This document shows, piece by piece, positions 35,951 to 42,788 of a stretch of 64,000 bases of DNA. This stretch comes from Bauldia sp. (GTDB lineage: Bacteria; Pseudomonadota; Alphaproteobacteria; Rhizobiales; Kaistiaceae). The stretch is from contig JBBCGQ010000001.1 in assembly GCA_037200845.1 (NCBI GenBank), forward strand, positions 682,001 to 746,000. The letters are read 5' to 3'. Both the position numbers and the translations under genes were made by a program. The notes under the pieces were generated by a model. The model saw nothing but the letters and a program-made list of their open reading frames with translations, had not been told where the DNA came from and did not search any database. Positions within the stretch are counted from its first letter, which is position 1; every line of letters begins with the position of its first letter.

Positions 35951-36823
35951 ATGGCGACCAAGAATACCCGCGGGCTCGCCCGCGCCATGCTGGTGCCGTC
36001 GGTCGTGATCCTCTTCGTCTGGATGATCGTGCCGCTCGTCCTGACGCTCTGGTATTCGTTCCAGACCTACAATCTGCTGAACCCGGCCAACAGCGGCTTC
36101 GCCGGCTTCTCCAACTACGTCTACTTCCTCACCGATCCTTCGTTCTATCAGGCCTTCGCCAACACCCTGATCCTCACCCTCTCGGTGCTGGTGATCACGG
36201 TCGTCGGCGGCATCCTGCTCGCTCTGCTGCTCGACCAGGCGATCTACGGGCAGGGGATCGTCCGCATCCTCGTCATCTCGCCCTTCTTCATCATGCCGAC
36301 GGTCTCGGCGCTGGTGTGGAAGAACATGATGCTCAATCCGAACTACGGCATCTTCGCCTGGATCGCGACGCGCTTCGGCTTCGCGCCGGTGCCGTGGCTG
36401 GAAAACTATCCGCTGTTCTCGGTCATCATCATCGTCGCCTGGCAGTGGCTGCCGTTCGCGACGCTCATTCTGCTGACCGCGCTGCAGTCGCTCGACGAAG
36501 AGCAGAAGGAGGCGGCCGGCATGGACGGCGCCAACTTCGTCAACCTGTTCGTCCACATCGTGCTGCCGCACCTCGCGCGCGCCATCACCGTCGTCATCCT
36601 GATCGAGACGATCTTCCTGCTCTCGGTGTTTGCCGAGATTCTGGTCACCACCAACGGCGGCCCCGGCTACGCCTCCACCAACATCGCCTACCTCGTCTAC
36701 CATCAGGCGCTGCTCGACTACGACGTCGGCGGCGCCTCGGCCGGCGGCGTCGTAGCGGTCATCCTCGCCAACATCGTCGCCTTCTTCCTCGTCCGCATCG
36801 TCGGCAAGAATTTGGACGCGTGA
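35951..36823 (+). CDS. smoF: Polyol ABC transporter permease (SmoF-like)
   Basis: A 290-aa inner-membrane permease of the MalF/UgpA type with about six membrane segments. The EAA loop is EQKEAAGMDGANFVNLFVHIVLPHLARA. The ATG at 35951 has GGAGG eight bases upstream; a longer frame begins at 35909 but its residues do not fit. It is followed by 232 non-coding bases that contain a palindromic element before the second permease gene. Confidence 0.9.
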   Translation: MATKNTRGLARAMLVPSVVILFVWMIVPLVLTLWYSFQTYNLLNPANSGFAGFSNYVYFLTDPSFYQAFANTLILTLSVLVITVVGGILLALLLDQAIYGQGIVRILVISPFFIMPTVSALVWKNMMLNPNYGIFAWIATRFGFAPVPWLENYPLFSVIIIVAWQWLPFATLILLTALQSLDEEQKEAAGMDGANFVNLFVHIVLPHLARAITVVILIETIFLLSVFAEILVTTNGGPGYASTNIAYLVYHQALLDYDVGGASAGGVVAVILANIVAFFLVRIVGKNLDA

Positions 36824-36850
36824 GATGAGCGACACTTCACACACCGCGGC

Positions 36851-36994
36851 CCCGCCCACCACGCTTCGCCTTCGGCTACGCGCGGTCCCCCCTCCCCATG
36901 CTGGGGAGGGATTGGAGTATGCCGCGCGACCGGAACTCCACTTATCCCTCCCCGGAACGGGGAGGGGTGACCACGCGAAGCGTGGTGGGTGGGG
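36851..36994. repeat. Palindromic intergenic element (REP/RIME-like) between permease genes
   Basis: The 144-base element is bounded by 19-base inverted ends: CCCGCCCACCACGCTTCGC at 36851-36869 and GCGAAGCGTGGTGGGTGGG at 36975-36993, one mismatch. Inside are two CTCCCC/GGGGAG hairpins (about 36889-36911 and 36944-36967). It has no coding capacity and no target-site duplication that I could recognise. Its look is that of a non-autonomous palindromic repeat of the kind dispersed in rhizobial genomes, inserted between two genes that normally overlap or nearly so. The family name is not certain. Confidence 0.7.
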
Positions 36995-37055
36995 AACCGC
37001 AAGGCACGCGCCGCGTCCACGGCCCGTCACTACTCCGGCAAAGGAGCCGCGCTAG

Positions 37056-37886
37056 ATGGCCCGCGCCGTCACCCCGCAAAGAAAATGGACCTTCACCATC
37101 CTCGCCTGGCTGGTGGCGTTCCTGATTTTCTTCCCGATCCTGTGGACCTTCCTCACCGCCTTCAAGACCGAGGGCGACGCCATCCTTTTTCCGCCGGCGT
37201 TCTTCCCGCCGCACTGGACGCTGGAAAATTTCTTCGAGGTCCAGTCGCGCTCGGACTACTTCAAGCACTTCTTCAATTCGGTGGTCATTGCCGGCGGCTC
37301 GACCGTCCTGGCATTGATTATCGCCGTGCCGGCGGCCTGGTCGATGGCCTTCTCGCCGTCGAAGCGCACCAAGGACATCCTGATGTGGATGCTCTCGACC
37401 AAGATGATGCCGGCGGTCGGCGTGCTGGTGCCGATCTACCTGATCTTCAAGAACCTCGGCCTGCTCGACAATCTCTTCGGGCTGACCGTCATCCTCATGC
37501 TGATCAACCTGCCGATCGTGGTGTGGATGCTCTACACCTACTTCAAGGAAATCCCGGTCGACATCCTCGAAGCGAGCCGCATGGACGGCGCCACGCTGTG
37601 GAAGGAGATCGTCTACGTCCTCCTGCCGATGGCGGTGCCCGGCATTGCCTCGACCATGCTGCTCAACGTCATCCTCGCCTGGAACGAGGCGTTCTGGACG
37701 CTGAACCTTACGGCGGCCAACGCGGCGCCGCTGACCGCGTTCATCGCGTCCTACTCCAGCCCCGAGGGGCTGTTCTGGGCGAAGCTTTCCGCCGCCTCGA
37801 CGCTCGCCATCGCGCCGATCCTGCTGCTCGGCTGGTTCAGCCAGAAGCAACTCGTCCGCGGGCTTACCTTCGGCGCCGTGAAATGA
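37056..37886 (+). CDS. smoG: Polyol ABC transporter permease (SmoG-like)
   Basis: A 276-aa permease of the MalG/UgpE type. The N-terminus ([24 protein letters not shown]) and the long first periplasmic loop [13 protein letters not shown] are typical; the EAA loop is [25 protein letters not shown]. An AGGAG box lies about ten bases upstream of ATG 37056. It pairs with the SmoF-like permease. The next gene begins 28 bases downstream. Confidence 0.92.
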   Translation: MARAVTPQRKWTFTILAWLVAFLIFFPILWTFLTAFKTEGDAILFPPAFFPPHWTLENFFEVQSRSDYFKHFFNSVVIAGGSTVLALIIAVPAAWSMAFSPSKRTKDILMWMLSTKMMPAVGVLVPIYLIFKNLGLLDNLFGLTVILMLINLPIVVWMLYTYFKEIPVDILEASRMDGATLWKEIVYVLLPMAVPGIASTMLLNVILAWNEAFWTLNLTAANAAPLTAFIASYSSPEGLFWAKLSAASTLAIAPILLLGWFSQKQLVRGLTFGAVK

Positions 37887-37914
37887 CCGCGACACGCAAC
37901 AGGAGGGCTGCCTG

Positions 37915-38919
37915 ATGGGCCGCATTGTTCTGCGCAACGTCCGCAAGGCCTTCGGCGAGATCGAGGTCATCCCCTCGGTCAATCTCGAGGTCGAGGACGG
38001 CGAATTCGTCGTCTTCGTCGGCCCGTCCGGCTGCGGCAAGTCCACGCTGCTCCGCCTGATCGCCGGGCTGGAGGACGTCACCAGCGGCGCCATCGAGATC
38101 GACGGCGTCGACGTTGCCGACGCGCCGCCGGCCAAGCGCGGCCTGTCGATGGTGTTTCAGTCGTACGCCCTCTATCCGCACATGAGCGTGCGCAACAACA
38201 TCGCCTTCGGCCTGAAGATGGCCGGCGAGCCGAAGCATGTGATCGCGCAGAAGGTGGAGAAAGCGGCGGCGACGCTCAACCTCACCAGCTACCTCGACCG
38301 CCGGCCCGGCCAGCTTTCCGGCGGCCAGCGCCAGCGCGTTGCCATCGGCCGCGCCATCGTGCGGGAACCCAAGGCGTTCCTGTTCGACGAGCCGCTGTCC
38401 AATCTCGACGCGGCGCTGCGCGGCCAGATGCGGCTGGAGATCACCCAGCTTCACCAGTCGCTGGAGACGACGATGATCTACGTCACCCACGACCAGGTCG
38501 AGGCGATGACCATGGCCGACAAGATCGTGGTGCTGAACGCGGGCCGCATCGAGCAGGTCGGCACGCCGCTCGAGCTTTACAATCACCCGGCCAATCTTTT
38601 CGTCGCCGGTTTCATCGGCTCGCCGCGCATGAACCTGATCAAGCCGCCGGCCGGCACCGGCGAGGCGGCGGCGACCATCGGTGTGCGGCCGGAGGACGTC
38701 GCGGTGTCGCGCGACAAGGGCCAGTGGGCGGGCACGGTGCACATCGCCGAGCACCTCGGCTCCGACACCTTCTTCTATATCGACACCAAGGACATCGGCC
38801 GCGTTACCGTGCGCACGCCCGGCGAGTTCGGCCTCGCCGCCGGCGAGCAGGTCTGGCTGACGCCGAAGCCCGACCGCATTCACCGTTTCGACAAGGCCGG
38901 CCAGGCAATACACACGTAG
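37915..38919 (+). CDS. smoK: Polyol ABC transporter ATP-binding protein (SmoK/UgpC-like)
   Basis: A 334-aa ATPase of the MalK/UgpC type. Walker A is GPSGCGKST, the signature [15 protein letters not shown], Walker [16 protein letters not shown] and the H-loop [11 protein letters not shown]. The C-terminal TOBE regulatory domain begins near residue 235. AGGAGG precedes the ATG at good spacing. It completes the SmoEFGK transporter and is followed by the dehydrogenase and kinase genes in the same direction. Confidence 0.93.
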   Translation: MGRIVLRNVRKAFGEIEVIPSVNLEVEDGEFVVFVGPSGCGKSTLLRLIAGLEDVTSGAIEIDGVDVADAPPAKRGLSMVFQSYALYPHMSVRNNIAFGLKMAGEPKHVIAQKVEKAAATLNLTSYLDRRPGQLSGGQRQRVAIGRAIVREPKAFLFDEPLSNLDAALRGQMRLEITQLHQSLETTMIYVTHDQVEAMTMADKIVVLNAGRIEQVGTPLELYNHPANLFVAGFIGSPRMNLIKPPAGTGEAAATIGVRPEDVAVSRDKGQWAGTVHIAEHLGSDTFFYIDTKDIGRVTVRTPGEFGLAAGEQVWLTPKPDRIHRFDKAGQAIHT

Positions 38920-38962
38920 CAGTTACTTTCGCCGATATTCGGGTTCGACAGGAGTGGTGACG

Positions 38963-39736
38963 ATGTATCTCGAGATGTTCAAGTTGGGCGGGCGCACGGC
39001 GCTGGTCACCGGCGGCGGCCGCGCCATCGGCCTGGCGTGCGTCGAGGCGCTGGCCGAGGCCGGCGCCAGGGTCGTGATCGCCGATCACGACGCGGCGATC
39101 GCCGAGGAAGGCCGCGCCAGCCTCAAGGCCAAGGGCTACGACGTCGACGTCGTCAAGATGGACGTCACCCAGCCGCAGCAGGTGAACGAGGTCGCCGACG
39201 ACATCGTCCGCCGCCTCGGCAAGATCGACATCCTGGTCAACAACGCCGGCATCGCGCGCAGCGAAACGCCGGCCGAGACCGTCACCGACGAGCATTGGCT
39301 GAACGTCATCGACGTCAATCTCAACGGCGTCTTCTGGTGCTGCCGCGCCTTCGGCCGCCACATGCTGGCGGCGAAGTCGGGTTCGATCGTCAACATGGGC
39401 TCGATGTCGGGCTTCATCGTCAACCGCCCGCAGGAGCAGGCCTTCTACAACGCCTCCAAGGCCGGCGTGCATCACCTGACCAAGTCGCTCGCCGGCGAAT
39501 GGGCGAACCGCGGCGTGCGCGTCAACGCCGTCGCGCCGACCTACATCAACACGCCGCTCAACGCCTTCGCCAAGCAGAACCCCAAGATGTACGACCGCTG
39601 GATCGACTCGACCCCAATGGCCCGCATGGGCGAGGTCTCGGAGATCGCGTCGGTCGTCTTGTTCTTGGCCGGCGACGCTGCCAGTCTGATGACGGGGAGC
39701 GTGGTCGTCGTCGACGGCGGATATACGGTCTGGTAG
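38963..39736 (+). CDS. Short-chain polyol dehydrogenase (SDR family)
   Basis: A 257-aa classical SDR. The cofactor loop is VTGGGRAIG (residues 15-23), the acidic residue Asp41 (IADHD) favours NAD over NADP, the NNAG motif is at about 93-96 and the active site is Ser147, Tyr162 and Lys166 (FYNASKAG). The AGGAG box lies eight bases before ATG 38963; GTG 38954 is a less likely start. Sequence style matches xylitol, galactitol or L-iditol-type dehydrogenases. It probably oxidises the imported polyol to a ketose for the FGGY kinase encoded next. Confidence 0.88.
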   Translation: MYLEMFKLGGRTALVTGGGRAIGLACVEALAEAGARVVIADHDAAIAEEGRASLKAKGYDVDVVKMDVTQPQQVNEVADDIVRRLGKIDILVNNAGIARSETPAETVTDEHWLNVIDVNLNGVFWCCRAFGRHMLAAKSGSIVNMGSMSGFIVNRPQEQAFYNASKAGVHHLTKSLAGEWANRGVRVNAVAPTYINTPLNAFAKQNPKMYDRWIDSTPMARMGEVSEIASVVLFLAGDAASLMTGSVVVVDGGYTVW

Positions 39737-39766
39737 CGCCGGTCCGGCCCGCCGTCCTGGTGAGGC

Positions 39767-41404
39767 ATGGCAGAAATTTTCGCCGGAATTGACGTCGGTA
39801 CGGGCAGCGCCCGCGCCGGGCTGTTCAATGCGCAGGGCGTGCTGCTGGGCTCCGCCAAGCGGGCGATCGAGATCTGGCGCGAAGCCGGCGACATCGTCGA
39901 GCAATCGTCGGACGATATCTGGGAGGCATGCGCCGGCGCGCTGCGCGCCGCGCTCGCCGAGGCCGCGGTCAAGGCAAGCGACGTCGGCGGCATCGGCTTC
40001 GACGCCACCTGCTCGCTGGTCGTTCTTGACGCCGCGGGCGCGCCGCTGTCGGTCAGCCCGTCGGACGATCCGCGCCGCAACGTCGTCGTCTGGATGGACC
40101 ATCGCGCCGTCGCCGAGGCGCGCGCCATCGACGAAACGAACGACGACGTGCTGCGCTATGTCGGCGGCACCATCTCGCCCGAGATGGAGATGCCGAAGCT
40201 GCTCTGGCTGAAGCGGCACCGGCCGAAGACTTTCGCCGGGGCAGGGCATTTCCTCGACCTCGCCGACTATCTCTCGTGGCGCGCGACCGGAAGCCTGGCG
40301 CGGTCGAGCTGCACCGTCACCTGCAAGTGGACGTATCTCGCCCACGAGAGCCGCTGGAGCGATACGTTCCTCGCCGCGATCGGCCTCAATGAGCTCAGCG
40401 AAGATTCGCACCGCCGCATCGGCCAGACGATCGTGCCTCCCGGGACACCGTTGGCATCGGGCCTCACCGCCGCCGCGGCGCGCGATCTCGGCCTCGATCC
40501 GGGAACACCGGTCGCCGCCGGGCTGATCGATGCTCACGCCGGCGCGCTCGGCACGCTTGGTGGACGCGCCACCGACGGCGCACCGGGCGACCCGACGCAG
40601 CGCCTCGGCTACATCATGGGCACCTCGTCCTGCATCATGGCGAGCACCGCGGCGCCGACTTTCGTTCCGGGCGTCTGGGGGCCGTACTACTCGGCCGTCG
40701 TCCCCGGCCTGTGGCTGAACGAAGGCGGCCAGTCGACCGCCGGCGCCGCGCTCGATCACCTCGTCCGCTCCCACGTCGCCTATCCGCGCGTCGCCGCCGA
40801 AGCCAAGGCGGCCGGCCGCGAGCCGCTCGATTATCTGGAAGCCCGCATCGTGCGCCGCATGAACCGGCTGTCCGACGCGGCGCGGCTCGCCGGCGAGCGG
40901 CACGTCCTTCCCGATTTTCTCGGCAATCGTTCGCCCTACGCCGATCCCGATACGCGCGCCGCCATCGTCGGCCTGTCGATGGACGATACCGTCGAAGACC
41001 TCGAGATCCATTTCGTGGCGGGCCTCTGCGGCATCGCCTACGGCCTCGCCGAGGTCGTCGATGCGCTCGGCGCCAACGGCATCGCCTCGCACCGCATCGT
41101 CGCCAGCGGCGGCGCCAGCCACAGCCGGCTGGTGCGCCAGATTCTCGCCGACGCGACCGGCCAGGTCGTCGTGCTTCCCGAGACGGCGGAGCCGGTGCTG
41201 CTCGGCGCCGCGATGCTGGGCGCTCTGGCCGCCCGCCGCTACGCCACGTTCGAGGCAGCGATGGCGGCGATGTCGAGCGACGGCATAGCCACCGCGCCAA
41301 CGCCTGCCGATGTCGCCGACTTCCACTCCCGCAAGCGCAGCGTCCACCGGATGCTCCGCCAGATGGAGAGCGAAGCGCGCGAGGCCATGACCTACGCGCT
41401 CTGA
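39767..41404 (+). CDS. FGGY-family pentulose kinase (ribulokinase-like)
   Basis: A 545-aa sugar kinase of the size of the FGGY pentulose-kinase branch. The phosphate motif is GIDVGTGSARAGLF at the N-terminus, the sugar-contacting WMDHRA is near residue 110, and the C-terminal adenosine motif is ASGGASHSRLVRQILAD. It phosphorylates the ketopentose (for example D-ribulose or D/L-xylulose) formed by the SDR, giving an intermediate for the pentose phosphate pathway. It is the last gene of the polyol unit; a minus-strand gene ends 31 bases later, with a weak inverted repeat in between. Confidence 0.88.
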   Translation: MAEIFAGIDVGTGSARAGLFNAQGVLLGSAKRAIEIWREAGDIVEQSSDDIWEACAGALRAALAEAAVKASDVGGIGFDATCSLVVLDAAGAPLSVSPSDDPRRNVVVWMDHRAVAEARAIDETNDDVLRYVGGTISPEMEMPKLLWLKRHRPKTFAGAGHFLDLADYLSWRATGSLARSSCTVTCKWTYLAHESRWSDTFLAAIGLNELSEDSHRRIGQTIVPPGTPLASGLTAAAARDLGLDPGTPVAAGLIDAHAGALGTLGGRATDGAPGDPTQRLGYIMGTSSCIMASTAAPTFVPGVWGPYYSAVVPGLWLNEGGQSTAGAALDHLVRSHVAYPRVAAEAKAAGREPLDYLEARIVRRMNRLSDAARLAGERHVLPDFLGNRSPYADPDTRAAIVGLSMDDTVEDLEIHFVAGLCGIAYGLAEVVDALGANGIASHRIVASGGASHSRLVRQILADATGQVVVLPETAEPVLLGAAMLGALAARRYATFEAAMAAMSSDGIATAPTPADVADFHSRKRSVHRMLRQMESEAREAMTYAL

Positions 41405-41435
41405 GCGCGACGCCGCGATCCCGTTTTCGTCGCGG

Positions 41436-42788
41436 TCACTGCCGCTGCGGCGTCATCAGTTTGATGAAGCGGGCGACGGCGCCGTGCTGCCGGATGAACT
41501 GCTGGTACTCGCGATAGACCGGGTCGCGGCTGAGGTGCTTTTCCTCGGTGTAGGCGCGCGCGACGTAGATCGCGTTGGCGAGGATCAGCAGCACGGACTG
41601 CGACAGTGCCGCGCCCAGCCCCTCGTTCGACAGGAAGGGTATCGAGACCAGCCAGAAGGAAATGCATTTGAAGACGTACGCCGGATGCTTGGTCCACCGG
41701 TAGGGACCGCTGGTGATGATGCCGCGATGCGTGAGGTTGGAGAAGCGCAGCCCGAAGGAGACGGTGGCCCACGCGTAGATGGCCGCCGCGATGAGGATCA
41801 GGCTTCCCCAGACGAGGTAGATCGCCTCGTGCCCTGACGTCAGCCCGCCCCAGTAGAAGTTGTCCTGCTCGTAGCGCAGGTAGTTCTGGCCGACGATGCT
41901 CCAGAACGGCTGGTAGCAGACGAGGCAGACGACCCAGCCGACGGCCGTCGGCTCGGCGGAGCGGATGTGCGTGTCGAGCAGGCGGAACGTGAAGGTGTAG
42001 CCGACGACCGCGAACAGCAGATCGAACAGGAAGAACCCGCTGTAGGACGCTTCGAAAAAGGCGCTGAAGCTGGTCGAGAGCTTCGCGACGTCGACGGCCC
42101 AGATATCGTGGAGCGCGCCGGCCAGATAGACGAACATCAGCGGCAGGAAGAATCCCTTGACCAGCCAGCCGCGGACATGCTGTCCGAGCAGATCGCGCTG
42201 CGGCAGCGGTCCGCGCAACGTCAGGAACCGTCCCAGTTCGGCGTAGATGTCGTCGGGCTCCATCTGCCGGCGATCGACATAGGCGACGTAGACGGGCGAG
42301 ATCAGCGCCAGCCACGGCAGCATGAGCCGGACCGCCGCCGAAGCCTCGGCATAGAAGTTGCCGTGGTATTCCGGAAAGACCAGATAGGCCGCGGCGACCG
42401 CGCCGAGCGTCGCCCAGAAGCCGATCAGCTTGGAGACGATGCGCTCGACGTTCCACGCATTGGCGGGACGCAGCGCCATGCCGGCCGACGGGTTCGCCGA
42501 GGTACGGAATAGGGCGAGATCGACGAGGATCATCGCCGCCGCCGTGATGAAGACGACGAGCAGCGTCTTCTCGTGGAGCGGCAGGCCCGGCCGCTTCAGC
42601 GCGACGATGGCGATCGCCGAGGCGGCAAAGCCCGTCAGCGCGGTCGCCATCCGGGTCGCCGACACCGGCCGCGTGGCATTCGCCGGCGCCAATTCCGGCG
42701 CCACGTAACCATCGGCGGCTTGCACGACCTCGATCCGGGCCGCTTGCCGCCGTGCCGCGCCGAGGCTTCCGCGCACGTCAATCGTCAT
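41436..42788 (-). CDS. Integral membrane protein with ICMT/PEMT-like methyltransferase domain
   Basis: A 450-aa polytopic membrane protein. After about 45 soluble residues there are roughly nine hydrophobic segments. The C-terminal third has the isoprenylcysteine carboxyl methyltransferase/phospholipid methyltransferase pattern: LTHRGIITSGPYRWTKHPAYVFK and then EEKHLSRDPVYREYQQF, which includes the SAM-contacting His-Pro and the Glu-Glu-x-x-Leu motif. The N-terminal two-thirds are not recognised. Its ATG (42788) overlaps the stop of the Ser/Gly-repeat protein (ATGA), so the two are made together. It may modify a lipid, or the terminal carboxyl or a side chain of an exported product; the substrate is unknown. 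Confidence 0.8.
   Translation of the reverse strand: MTIDVRGSLGAARRQAARIEVVQAADGYVAPELAPANATRPVSATRMATALTGFAASAIAIVALKRPGLPLHEKTLLVVFITAAAMILVDLALFRTSANPSAGMALRPANAWNVERIVSKLIGFWATLGAVAAAYLVFPEYHGNFYAEASAAVRLMLPWLALISPVYVAYVDRRQMEPDDIYAELGRFLTLRGPLPQRDLLGQHVRGWLVKGFFLPLMFVYLAGALHDIWAVDVAKLSTSFSAFFEASYSGFFLFDLLFAVVGYTFTFRLLDTHIRSAEPTAVGWVVCLVCYQPFWSIVGQNYLRYEQDNFYWGGLTSGHEAIYLVWGSLILIAAAIYAWATVSFGLRFSNLTHRGIITSGPYRWTKHPAYVFKCISFWLVSIPFLSNEGLGAALSQSVLLILANAIYVARAYTEEKHLSRDPVYREYQQFIRQHGAVARFIKLMTPQRQ

Noticed and set aside
36851-36994. Complete insertion sequence between the permease genes
   Set aside because: There is no transposase, the element is only 144 bases long and no target duplication was seen, so it is called a palindromic repeat.
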